From assembly GCA_020426845.1 (NCBI GenBank), contig JAGQPF010000016.1:1-58682 (forward strand): a stretch of DNA of 58,682 bases, written 5' to 3'. This stretch comes from Planctomycetales bacterium. Its GTDB lineage: Bacteria; Planctomycetota; Planctomycetia; Pirellulales; Pirellulaceae. Under the pieces are notes generated by a model. It saw only the letters and a program-made list of their open reading frames with translations, did no database searches and was not told the DNA's origin. A program made the translations under genes and the position numbers. Below, one piece after another: positions 10,404-18,912 of this stretch; positions within the stretch are counted from its first letter, which is position 1, and the number at the start of each line of letters is the position of its first letter.

Positions 10404-10641
10404 CCAGCCTGTGTTGATTGTGGTTATGCACAGTTTGCAGGCTGGCAGCCTGCACTACGACGCCAGCCTGTGTTGATTGTGGTTATGCACAGTTTGCAGG
10501 CAGGCAGCCTGCACGACGACGCCAGCCTGTGTTGGTTGTGGTTATGCACAGTTTGCAGGCTGGCAGCCTGCACTACGACGCCAGCCTGTGTTGATGGTGG
10601 TTTCGACCACAGTTTGCAGGCTGCCGGCCTGCACCATAGAG
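10404..10641. repeat. four-copy 59-bp palindromic tandem repeat
   Basis: Four near-identical units start with CCAGCCTGTGTTG at 10404, 10463, 10522 and 10581, a constant period of 59 bp; the last unit is about 2 bp longer. Each contains the inverted motif CAGGCTGGCAGCCTG, and two partial palindromes of the same type (CACAGGCTGCCAGCCTGTG-like) lie just upstream at 10360-10413. The block fills the gap between the PPC gene and the cytochrome/WD40 gene. The open frame through it is a by-product of repeats lacking stops. Confidence 0.9.
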
Positions 10642-10655
10642 CCCGAGAACATCAC

Positions 10656-13600
10656 ATGCGTTCCAACTTGTTCACCGTGTTCACCGCTTTGGTGTGCTTG
10701 ATCCCGTGTTCGACCGCATTCGCTGAGCCGTTGCCGATTGCCAACATCCAACGCACCGACCCGGTGGTGTTCGAGAAGGACATTTTGCCGATCCTGCAAC
10801 GCAGTTGTCTGGCCTGCCACAGCGCCAGCGAGCGGCAAGGCGAGCTCGTGTTGGAATCGCCCGACGCGATGCGCAAGGGCGGCGATGCCGGACCTGCCAT
10901 TGTGCCGGGACGCGGAGCCGCGAGCTTGTTGCTCAAGTTGGCGGCGCACCAACAGGAGCCGCTGATGCCGCCGCCGAATAACGATGTCAACGCGACGCCG
11001 CTGACGGCAGAAGAGCTTGGCCTGCTGCGATTGTGGATTGACCAAGGTGCTCGTGGAACCGGCGGCGTGGCGATGCTTTCCCCGAAGCAATGGTTGCCCC
11101 TGCCCAGCGCGATCGGTCCCGTGTACGGCGTCGCGCTTTCCGTCGATGGGCAGTACGTCGCAGCGACCCGAGCCAATCAGCTGTTTCTCTATCACGTCCC
11201 GACAGGCAAAATGGTGACCCGTTTGGTGGATCCGTCGCTCGATTCGCCCGTCGCGCATCGCGACCTGATTCAATCGCTGGCGATGAGCGTCGACGGCGAC
11301 CTGCTTGCTTCCGGCGGCTTTCGTGAAGTGAAGCTGTGGCGTCGGCCGAGCGACGTCCAACTGGCCAGCATGGATGCGGGAGACGCGATCACCGCGGCTG
11401 CGGTGAGCTCCGATGGCAAGCAACTGGCGACCACCGGCGCGAACAACTCGGTGCGAATCTGGAACACGGAGACTGGCCAGCCAGTCGCGACGATGAGCGG
11501 CCATGGCGATGTGGTGACCTCGTTGCGGTACCTGCCGGATGGCAAGCAACTCGTCTCGGCATCACGCGACCAGACTATTCGCATCTGGAACGCTACGGAT
11601 GGAACACTGGCGGGCTTGATTGAAACGTCGGCGATTGTGAATGCGGTAGAGCTCGTTGCCACGAGCGATCCCGGTCAGCCCTCTCAGACGCCGCCACTTA
11701 TCGTTTCGGGCGGCGCCGACAATTTCGTTCGCACCTGGACGGTGCCGACAGCTCCGCCAACGCGATGGGGCGCATCGCTGCCCGACGCAGACCGGTTCGC
11801 TATCAGCCGTAGCGGAGAGCTGCTGGCAATGAGCCGTCCCGACGGCACGATTCGCGTTGTGTCTCGCAAAGCCTCGCAGCCAGGCGCCGTGGGCCCACCG
11901 ACCGAGCCGCAGACGGTGGCAGATTGGAAGGCGGGGAAGACGGACGTTGGTGACGCCCTGCCGATTGCCAGTATGGCGTTTGTGCCGGTGAAAGCAGGTG
12001 AAGGTGCCGAGGCGAAACTTGAGCTGCTGGCCACAACGGCTGCCGATGGCTCCATCTCGCTCTGGCAATTGCAAGCGGATTCGACCAATCCTCAACTCCT
12101 GGCGCGTTGGCGCGGCGGCAGTGTTTCCGTCACCGCGCTGGCGGTGTCCGGCGATGGTGCAACACTCGCGTCGGGTGGAAATGATGGCGGCATCGCGCTC
12201 TGGAGCTTGGGAGTTGAAGCGACGAAGGCATTCGAAGCTCCGTCCGGCGCCGCCGTCACGGGCGTGACATTGAACGCCCAGCGCACTCTCTGCGCGATCA
12301 TTGGCCTCAATGGCGGCAAGCCGTCCGTATTTGTGAGGAATCCGGAAAGCGGCCAAGTGACGCATACGCTCATGGGACATGAGGCTGCGATTCGCTGCGT
12401 CAACTTCACGGCCGATGGCAAGCGGCTGGTCACCGGCTCGGACGACAAGTCGGTGCGAGTCTGGAATCTGGACAACCCACAGCAGCCCGAGCTGGCGAAA
12501 CTGGAGGGCCACTCGGCCGCGGTCACCGCGGTGGCGTTTAGCCCGGACGGCCAACAAGTGTTGTCGGGCACGTCGGACAACGTTGTGCGGCTGTGGAATC
12601 TCGCGGACGGCCAGCCACTGAAGGACTTCGCCGGCCACACGGGCGCGGTGATCAACGTGGGCTTCTTCAACAACCAGCCATTCTCGGTCGCGGCCGATCG
12701 TAGCGTGCGGTTCTGGAACCCGGCGGACGGCGCACAGACGAGGGTGTTCAACGACCAAGCAGCCACCGTCCTGGCGGCCCTGCGGCCCGATGGGCAGCGA
12801 CTTGCGTTGGCAGGCGACGACAAGCAAATTCGCATCTACCAAACGGACAACGGACAACTGCTACAGACCCTAACGGGTCACGTTGGCGTTGTCAGTACTC
12901 TCGGATATTCGGCGGATGGTCGGCGACTGGCCTCGACCGCTCTGGTGGAGGGGCAACCTGGCGAAACGATCGTCTGGGACGTCGAACTGAACCCGCCCCG
13001 ATCGCTCGAGCGGTTTTCGGATCGGTCACTCACCGCGGCCGCCTTTGCAGCGCAGGCGGATCGGCTGCTGGTTGGCGATGCCGGCGGAACGCTCGCCGTT
13101 CGCCCGTTGCGCTTTCTACGACACATCGACGGAAATCAGCAGCCGATTACGGCGATGACTTTCCATTCAAACGGACAGACGTTGTTCACGGCTGCTAAGG
13201 ACGGCTCGCTGCGAGGATACTCGACGGCCAACGGCCAGCAGGCGTTTTCGGCAAGTCACGGAGCCGCGATCAACTCGCTGGCGCTCTCGCCGAACGAGCA
13301 GGTGTTGGCGACAGCCGGAGATAACGCTGTGGCGCGACTGTGGCAAACCAATGGCGCCGCCTTTGGGCCGCAACAGTTGACTGGGCTGACGGGGCCAGCA
13401 ATCAGTGTCGCGTTTTCGGCAGATGGGACGAAGGTTGTCGTCGGCAGTGGCGGTGACAAGCCGCAAGTGACTGCGTTTGATCTGCAGACAGGTGTGCAGC
13501 AACAGCGATTTGCTTCGCAATCGAAGCCGGCGGTGTTGCTTGCCAGTGGCTCCAGCGACGCCTCCAGTCCCGAGGTGATCTCGGCAGCGGCGGATGGAGT

Positions 13601-15554
13601 TTGGCAATGGACGTTGCATGGTCTGCGGCACATTCCGGGGCATGGCGCCGCCGTGACTTCGCTGGCGGCCGTCCCGAACTCGCCGCGGCAAGTATTTTCC
13701 GGCAGCCTCGATGCGACGATCCGTCGCTGGAATCTCGACAACGGTCAACAGCTCGCGCAGTTCAATCACGGCGGCGCCGTGCACGGCATCGATGTGAGGC
13801 CCGACGGCCAGCGGCTGGCGTCGGTCAGTGATAACCACACCGCCAAGTTGTGGAATATCAATGGCCAGCAGATTGCCGAGTTGCGAGGCGATGTCCGTCG
13901 CAAAACGCAGGCCGCTCGTCTCACTCAGCAACTCAACGCCGCCAACCAACGCGTCAATATCGCGAAGCAGCAGCTTGATGTCGCGGAGAAGGATGTGCCG
14001 GCGAAAACCGAGGCCGAGAACAAGGCGTCCGAGACGCTGGCTGCTGCGAACAAGGATGTGACGGAGAAGCAGTCCGCGCTGGCAAAGGCGGAGGCCGAAA
14101 AGGTGGCTGCGGAAAAAGTAGCCATCGAGGCCGCGGCAGTTGCCCGCAAAATGTTGCTGGCGAAGACGGAGGCCGAGACGCTGGCGAAACTGGCCGCTGC
14201 GGACGTGCCGCTCGTCCAACAAAAGGCGGGACAACTTGCCGCCGCCTCCGGCGCGGCTCCCAACGACGAGTCGCTTAAGCAGGCTGCGGCCGAGGCGCAG
14301 GCGGCGGTTGCCGCCGCCCAGCAAAAGGCTCAACAGCTTCAGCAAGCGGTGCAAGCGCCGACCCAAGCGGCTCAAACGGCGGTGAACGCCGCCAACGAGT
14401 CGGCTCAGAAAGTGACAACGGTGCAGAAGCCGTTCAACGACGCGCTGGTCGCGTTGCGCACCGCCGAGTCCGCACAAAACCTCGCTGCCCAGCAACAGGC
14501 CGTGGCCGCACGCGAGTTGAAGGCTTCGCAGGACGCCTTGCCTGTCGCCAAGCAAGCAGTGACCGGATCCGAAACCCATGTCGAAGAGCTGAAGAAGCTG
14601 GTCGAGACGGCGAACCAGCAGGTGAACGAGGCCGACCTGGCCATCCGTTCGGTGCGGTTCTCACCCGACGGCGCGGTGCTGGCGACGGCGGGTGATTTCA
14701 CCAGCTTGCACACCTGGGACGGAGAAACCGGCGCAGCCTTGGCGGCATTCGCGGGGCACTCCGCGGCGCTTTCGGCGGTCGCATTCCTGGACAATGGCAA
14801 GGCGGTGTCGGCGTCGGCCGATCGCACGGCTCGCATCTGGGACCTCAATCCAGCCTGGCGACTGGAACGCACCATCGGTTCGAGCGATCACCCGGAGATC
14901 ATCTCGCACCGTGTGACCTCCTTGGACTTCAATGCCGACGCCACGCAACTGCTGGTTGGCGGGGGCGTGCCGTCGAGAAACGGCGAGCTGCACGTTTTCA
15001 ACGTGGCCGACGGCGCTCGCACCATGTTCTTGCCGCAGGCTCACGACGACGTGGTCTTCTCGGCCCGCTTTTCGCCGGATGGAAAGCGAATCGCGACGGC
15101 CGCCGCGGACAAGTATCTGCGCACGTGGGATGTGGCGTCCGCTCAGTCGCTGCGGCGGTTGGAGGGGCATACGAACTACGTGCTTGACGTGAGTTGGAAG
15201 GGCGATGGCCAGACGTTGGTCTCGGCATCGGCTGACCAGACGATCAAGGTTTGGAACGCTGAGACGGGAGATCAGGACCGCACCATTCCAAATTTTGGCA
15301 AGCACGTGACAGCCGTGCGATATATTGGCGAAACGGACAATATCGTGTCAGCCTGCGGCGACAAGCTCGTTCGCATGCACAATGCTGCCAACGGTGGCAA
15401 CTTCCGCAACTTCGGCGGCGCCACACAATGGCTGCACAGTGTGTCGATCACACCCGACAGCAACGTGGTGGCCGTTGGCGCCGCCGATGGCAAACTGAGC
15501 CTTTGGAACGGCAACAATGGCCAGCAGCTGCGAGTGATCCAGGTTGGTGATTGA
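10656..15554 (+). CDS. PSCyt1 cytochrome c / WD40 / coiled-coil giant exported protein
   Basis: 1632 residues from the ATG at 10656. An earlier in-frame start at 10470 is rejected because it lies inside the tandem repeat and would bury the signal peptide (NLFTVFTALVCLIPC). Order: signal peptide (1-24); planctomycete cytochrome c domain PSCyt1 (about 35-130) with CLACH at 51-55 and LMPPP; two or more WD40 propellers (about 140-1075, RIWNTETGQP, RVWNLDNPQ, RLWNLADGQ); an Ala/Gln/Lys coiled coil (about 1078-1328) inserted inside the propeller region; further WD40 repeats to the end (RIWDLNP, RTWDVA, KVWNAETG). The CxxCH motif predicts one covalent heme. The role is probably in an extracytoplasmic electron-transfer or scaffold complex with the three genes before it; this is inferred from exported domains and gene order. 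Confidence 0.9.
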   Translation: MRSNLFTVFTALVCLIPCSTAFAEPLPIANIQRTDPVVFEKDILPILQRSCLACHSASERQGELVLESPDAMRKGGDAGPAIVPGRGAASLLLKLAAHQQEPLMPPPNNDVNATPLTAEELGLLRLWIDQGARGTGGVAMLSPKQWLPLPSAIGPVYGVALSVDGQYVAATRANQLFLYHVPTGKMVTRLVDPSLDSPVAHRDLIQSLAMSVDGDLLASGGFREVKLWRRPSDVQLASMDAGDAITAAAVSSDGKQLATTGANNSVRIWNTETGQPVATMSGHGDVVTSLRYLPDGKQLVSASRDQTIRIWNATDGTLAGLIETSAIVNAVELVATSDPGQPSQTPPLIVSGGADNFVRTWTVPTAPPTRWGASLPDADRFAISRSGELLAMSRPDGTIRVVSRKASQPGAVGPPTEPQTVADWKAGKTDVGDALPIASMAFVPVKAGEGAEAKLELLATTAADGSISLWQLQADSTNPQLLARWRGGSVSVTALAVSGDGATLASGGNDGGIALWSLGVEATKAFEAPSGAAVTGVTLNAQRTLCAIIGLNGGKPSVFVRNPESGQVTHTLMGHEAAIRCVNFTADGKRLVTGSDDKSVRVWNLDNPQQPELAKLEGHSAAVTAVAFSPDGQQVLSGTSDNVVRLWNLADGQPLKDFAGHTGAVINVGFFNNQPFSVAADRSVRFWNPADGAQTRVFNDQAATVLAALRPDGQRLALAGDDKQIRIYQTDNGQLLQTLTGHVGVVSTLGYSADGRRLASTALVEGQPGETIVWDVELNPPRSLERFSDRSLTAAAFAAQADRLLVGDAGGTLAVRPLRFLRHIDGNQQPITAMTFHSNGQTLFTAAKDGSLRGYSTANGQQAFSASHGAAINSLALSPNEQVLATAGDNAVARLWQTNGAAFGPQQLTGLTGPAISVAFSADGTKVVVGSGGDKPQVTAFDLQTGVQQQRFASQSKPAVLLASGSSDASSPEVISAAADGVWQWTLHGLRHIPGHGAAVTSLAAVPNSPRQVFSGSLDATIRRWNLDNGQQLAQFNHGGAVHGIDVRPDGQRLASVSDNHTAKLWNINGQQIAELRGDVRRKTQAARLTQQLNAANQRVNIAKQQLDVAEKDVPAKTEAENKASETLAAANKDVTEKQSALAKAEAEKVAAEKVAIEAAAVARKMLLAKTEAETLAKLAAADVPLVQQKAGQLAAASGAAPNDESLKQAAAEAQAAVAAAQQKAQQLQQAVQAPTQAAQTAVNAANESAQKVTTVQKPFNDALVALRTAESAQNLAAQQQAVAARELKASQDALPVAKQAVTGSETHVEELKKLVETANQQVNEADLAIRSVRFSPDGAVLATAGDFTSLHTWDGETGAALAAFAGHSAALSAVAFLDNGKAVSASADRTARIWDLNPAWRLERTIGSSDHPEIISHRVTSLDFNADATQLLVGGGVPSRNGELHVFNVADGARTMFLPQAHDDVVFSARFSPDGKRIATAAADKYLRTWDVASAQSLRRLEGHTNYVLDVSWKGDGQTLVSASADQTIKVWNAETGDQDRTIPNFGKHVTAVRYIGETDNIVSACGDKLVRMHNAANGGNFRNFGGATQWLHSVSITPDSNVVAVGAADGKLSLWNGNNGQQLRVIQVGD

Positions 15555-15562
15555 ACCGGAAA

Positions 15563-15592
15563 TCGCGATTCCGATCCCTCGCTGACGCTTCA
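15563..15592 (+). repeat. dispersed GATCCCTCGCT(T/G)ACGCTTC repeat, copy 1
   Basis: Short non-coding repeat with core GATCCCTCGCTGACGCTTC preceded by a CGCGATTC-like stretch. The same core recurs at 15672, 31999 (minus), 32111, 32161 and 43092. It begins just after the stop codon of the cytochrome/WD40 gene. Confidence 0.8.
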
Positions 15593-15604
15593 GGAGGCAT
15601 CGTT

Positions 15605-15668
15605 GACGGACTGGAAGTCCGTCGTACACGGTGGGATTCCGTCGTACACGGAGGGTCGTACACGGAGG
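15605..15668. repeat. short GTCGTACACGG direct repeats with inverted GGACTGGAAGTCC
   Basis: GTCGTACACGG occurs three times in about 55 bp, the first directly after the palindrome GGACTGGAAGTCC. It is non-coding and sits between copies 1 and 2 of the dispersed repeat. Confidence 0.75.
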
Positions 15669-15671
15669 CCG

Positions 15672-15705
15672 GATTCGCGAGTCTGATCCCTCGCTGACGC
15701 TTCGA
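15672..15705 (+). repeat. dispersed GATCCCTCGCT(T/G)ACGCTTC repeat, copy 2
   Basis: Contains GATTCGCGAGTCTGATCCCT followed by CGCTGACGCTTCG. Same family and orientation as copy 1, about 110 bp downstream. Confidence 0.8.
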
Positions 15706-15717
15706 AGCAGGTCCATG

Positions 15718-15752
15718 AAAACGGCCCGCGGAGCGATTGCTACGCGGGCCGT
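15718..15752 (-). terminator. hairpin terminator for the DUF1501 gene
   Basis: A perfect 10-bp stem (ACGGCCCGCG at 15721-15730 with CGCGGGCCGT at 15743-15752) is followed on the minus strand by TTTT. It lies about 70 nt past the stop of the minus-strand DUF1501 gene. The T-run is short, so efficiency is uncertain. Confidence 0.6.
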
Positions 15753-15819
15753 TGGGATTGGGCATTGGTTGATTGAGCGAGCTCGTCGGGTTGAGCGCGC
15801 TCGTGCATGCTCAAGCTCG

Positions 15820-17124
15820 TTAAACGAGCTCTTCGATCGGCTTGCCGTTTTCGACCATATAGGTTGGCCGGCCTGCCTGGTTGGTGAATTGAGTGCGGGG
15901 CTCGACGCCCAGCACGTCGAAGATCGTGGCCATCAGGTCTTGCGGCGTGATGGGTGTGGTCTTGGGGACGTCGACCTTCTCGGCCGACTCGCCCACCACC
16001 TGGCCCATCTGCAATCCGCCGCCTGCCAGGGCAAGCGTGCTGAGCGGCGCCCAGTGGTCGCGGCCGGCGCCGCCGTTGACCTTGGGCGTGCGGCCGAACT
16101 CGCCGCTGATGACCAACAGAATGTTGTCGCTCAGACCGCGCAGCTCCAAGTCCTCGACCAATGCCGCTACTGCGCGATCAACTTGCGGTCCCAGGCTATC
16201 CATCGCCTGCTTGATGTTGCCGTGCATGTCCCAGCCGCCGAAGTGCAGCGTGACGAAGCCACATCCGGCCTCGCAGAGTCGCCGAGCTTGCAACAGTTGC
16301 TGGCCAAGTCCCGGCCCGTAGCGATCGACGACCCGCGGGTCCTCGTACTTTACATCGAACGCCTGCTGGGAACGGCTGACGAGAATGTTGAAGGCTTGCT
16401 GATCGAACGAATCGAGACCCTCAATCAGGCCGCTGCGGTCAATGTCGCGACGGACATTGTCAATGCTGTTCAGCAAACTGCGGCGCTTGTCAAAACGGTC
16501 GACTTCGACCGCTAGGGACATGTTTCGCCGCGCGTCGCCGCTCGGGTCGAACGGGCCAAAGGCCGTGCCGAGAAACGCTGGGCTGTCGGCGTAAATCCCG
16601 CCTAGACGAACATAAGTTGGAATGCCGGTCTCAGGGTGATTGGTTCCGCGCACTCGAGCAACGATCGACCCGATGCTCGGCCGAACGGGCACAGCGCCGT
16701 TGTCGGCGAGCCGATGGTCGTAGCCCGTCATCACATAGTGCGTGCCGCCGGAGTGGCCGCTGTTGGTGTGCGCGAAGGAACGCACGAAGGCCATCTTGTC
16801 GGCGATCTTGGCCATCCGTTCGAAGTTGCCGCCCAGCGTGACGCCGGGCAGGCTCGTCTTCACCTCGCCGGTGACGCTACGGTATTCCGACGGAGCGGTC
16901 ATCTTGGGGTCGAAGGTCTCGACGTGAGTTGGACCGCCGCCGAGCCACAACCAAATGACGGAAGTGTCCTTGGTGGGATTGCCGGCCGCTCCTGCTTCAG
17001 CGCGGCGCCGCAGCATATCCGACAGCGTCAACGCCCCCATCCCTAAGGTGCCAACCTTGAGAAAGTCGCGACGGGATCTGCCCTCGCAGTTTCCCCGTTT
17101 GCGAAGTGACAACAAGTCAAGCAT
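15820..17124 (-). CDS. DUF1501 Tat-exported sulfatase-fold protein
   Basis: 434 residues from the ATG at 17124. A twin-arginine signal (SRRDFLKVG at 17-25, then a hydrophobic stretch) indicates export in a folded state. The body matches DUF1501, a family related to the alkaline phosphatase/sulfatase fold: WLWLGGGPTHVETFDPK, HTNSGHSGGTHYVMTGYDH, SGEFGRTPKVNGGAGRDHW. The His, Asp and Glu residues in these motifs could bind metal, but the reaction of the family is unknown. DUF1501 genes are usually partners of DUF1549/DUF1553 genes, and here the gene lies beside such a cluster on the opposite strand, facing it. The family call is firm; the substrate is not inferable. Confidence 0.93.
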   Translation of the reverse strand: MLDLLSLRKRGNCEGRSRRDFLKVGTLGMGALTLSDMLRRRAEAGAAGNPTKDTSVIWLWLGGGPTHVETFDPKMTAPSEYRSVTGEVKTSLPGVTLGGNFERMAKIADKMAFVRSFAHTNSGHSGGTHYVMTGYDHRLADNGAVPVRPSIGSIVARVRGTNHPETGIPTYVRLGGIYADSPAFLGTAFGPFDPSGDARRNMSLAVEVDRFDKRRSLLNSIDNVRRDIDRSGLIEGLDSFDQQAFNILVSRSQQAFDVKYEDPRVVDRYGPGLGQQLLQARRLCEAGCGFVTLHFGGWDMHGNIKQAMDSLGPQVDRAVAALVEDLELRGLSDNILLVISGEFGRTPKVNGGAGRDHWAPLSTLALAGGGLQMGQVVGESAEKVDVPKTTPITPQDLMATIFDVLGVEPRTQFTNQAGRPTYMVENGKPIEELV

Positions 17125-17400
17125 GAAAGCCGTCCTTGTGAAAACCGCCTAGTCGCCGACGTCGCTGCACGGGCAGCGAGCAAATATCAGCTAACTTCGA
17201 TCCGTGAGTATATCGGGCGGTGGCCAGCAGGGTCAAGAATTTGCCGACTAACTCAATTCCTCTCCGCCGAAGCAGAAGACGCCCTTGCAGGTGTTTTTCA
17301 ACAGGCCGTTCGATGGGCTCGCAATTGCAGTATGGGGCAAATGGGGGGGCTGGGGCTCCGGAAAGAAGCCCCGACCCTTACAGACAATCATTCGTTTGGG

Positions 17401-18537
17401 TTACTCGGCTGTGAACCCATAGGTCGTAAACGAGCTGAATTCCTGGCCTGGCTTGAGAATGATGCTCGGGAATTCCGGATGGTTGACGGAATCGGGGTAG
17501 TGCTGCGTCTCGAGACAGCAGGCACTGCGATGCGCGTACACTTTGCCGCCCTTGCCCTGCTGTCCCTTGAGGAAGTTCCCCGAATAGAACTGAATGCCGG
17601 GCTCGGTGGTCATGATTCGCAGTCGCCGTCCCGAATCCTTGTGGTACAGCATGGCGGCGAGGTTCAAGTCTTTGTCTTGCGGCTTCTCGTTCAAGACAAA
17701 GTTGTGGTCATATCCAATGGCGGCGGACTCGTCGTAAGTTTTGATCCGGGCGCCGATGCGTTTGGGCTTGCGGAAGTCGAGGTCCGTGTCGGCGACATTC
17801 TCAATCTTGCCGGTGGGGATCAGTGTGTCGTCGGTAGGTGTGTACTTGTCGGCGTTCAGCCGCAGCATGTGGTCCAGCACCGTCTTGCTGCCCTCGCCCG
17901 CGAGGTTGAAGTACGCGTGGTTCGTGAGGTTGACGGGAGTGGCCTTGTCGGTGGTGGCCTTGTAGCGGATGCCGATGCGGTTTGCGTCCTTGGGCACAAA
18001 GAAATTGACCGTCACCTTCAGGGCGCCGGGATAGCCTTCCTCGCCATCGGGGCTGGTGTAGGTGAAGGTGACTCCCTGCCCTTTGTCGTTCGCGTAGGCG
18101 CGGGCCTTCCAAACGACCTTGTCCAAGCTGCGCTTCTCACCGCCGTGGAGGTGATTGGGGTCGTTGTTGATCGCCAACTCGTACTCTTTTCCCTCCAACG
18201 TGAATTTGCCCTTGGCAATCCGGTTGCAGACGCGTCCCGTCGTGCAGCCGAAGTACTGGTTGTTTTCCGATTCGTAACCGGCGACGTCGTCAAAGCCGAG
18301 CAGGACGTCGGCGAGCTTGCCGTTCTTGTCGGGCACATGCAACTGCACGAGTGTGGCGCCGTACGTCATCACTTTGGCCGACAACCCCTTTTCGCTCTTG
18401 AGAGTGTAGATCTCGACGGGCGTGCCCTCTTTCGTTTTTCCGAATGCCTCGGCTTGAGGGGCTTCGGCGGCCCACGCGGGGACGCAGGCAATCGACAGCA
18501 AGAACAACGCAGCAGACATTCGACGGAACAAGTTCAT
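17401..18537 (-). CDS. galM: secreted aldose 1-epimerase (galactose mutarotase)
   Basis: 378 residues from the ATG at 18537, chosen because a signal peptide (ALFLLSIACVPAWAAEA) follows directly; upstream in-frame starts add an unsupported extension. The enzyme interconverts alpha and beta anomers of aldoses. Family motifs are present: the His-bearing NNDPNHLHGG, NLTNHAYFNLAG with the second catalytic His, and TTEPGIQFYSGNF with the catalytic Glu. Length is normal for GalM plus a leader. The export signal means it acts outside the cytoplasm, consistent with handling sugars released from polysaccharides. It faces the same way as the DUF1501 gene with a 276-nt gap, so they need not share a promoter. 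Confidence 0.93.
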   Translation of the reverse strand: MNLFRRMSAALFLLSIACVPAWAAEAPQAEAFGKTKEGTPVEIYTLKSEKGLSAKVMTYGATLVQLHVPDKNGKLADVLLGFDDVAGYESENNQYFGCTTGRVCNRIAKGKFTLEGKEYELAINNDPNHLHGGEKRSLDKVVWKARAYANDKGQGVTFTYTSPDGEEGYPGALKVTVNFFVPKDANRIGIRYKATTDKATPVNLTNHAYFNLAGEGSKTVLDHMLRLNADKYTPTDDTLIPTGKIENVADTDLDFRKPKRIGARIKTYDESAAIGYDHNFVLNEKPQDKDLNLAAMLYHKDSGRRLRIMTTEPGIQFYSGNFLKGQQGKGGKVYAHRSACCLETQHYPDSVNHPEFPSIILKPGQEFSSFTTYGFTAE

Positions 18538-18830
18538 GATGAGGACTCGGCGGCTGAGGGGCTGTTGAAGGGTATGTGTTGAAGCGAGCGGCCGTTGAAG
18601 CGGAAGACTGACTCGTCCGAAAATCACCACGCTGGCCATGGGGAAGCCTTCGTGGCGTAGCGACGTGCTCTTCGGATTGCCGGATGGGTATTTTCAACGG
18701 CAGTGACACACGAACCATCGGACCATTATTTGCACGATGCGCCCCGAGCGAAAGCGGCAGAACGCGAATCCCGACAAATCCTCGCGAATTGTCGCTCAAC
18801 CACAGTTCAACAGGTCTTGGCCGGCGGCTT
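18538..18830. other. divergent intergenic region
   Basis: About 290 bp between the epimerase start (minus) and the kinase promoter (plus). No supported gene or hairpin with a T-run was seen; it probably holds the epimerase promoter, which I could not locate. Confidence 0.4.
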
Positions 18831-18859
18831 TTGTCACGTCGGCGGCGCCCGGCTAAGAT
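18831..18859 (+). promoter_or_regulatory. candidate sigma70 promoter of the kinase gene
   Basis: TTGTCA at 18831-18836 (5 of 6 to the -35 consensus), a 17-bp spacer, then TAAGAT at 18854-18859 (4 of 6 to the -10). It lies about 54 nt upstream of the chosen kinase start at 18913 and supports that start over the longer frame beginning at 18703, which would overlap the promoter. Confidence 0.5.
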
Positions 18860-18912
18860 ACATCCTCCTTCGCCCACTCTACTGCTGCACTCTCCTGCTC
18901 TCCCCGCCTCAT

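Noticed and set aside
10404..10641. CRISPR array
   Set aside because: The units are directly adjacent with no variable spacers and no cas genes nearby.
10470..10655. N-terminal extension of the cytochrome/WD40 protein
   Set aside because: It is translation of the 59-bp repeat and would place the signal peptide 63 residues inside the protein.
17330..17400. Terminator of the epimerase gene (GGGGCT/AGCCCC)
   Set aside because: The stem is short and no T-run follows on the minus strand.
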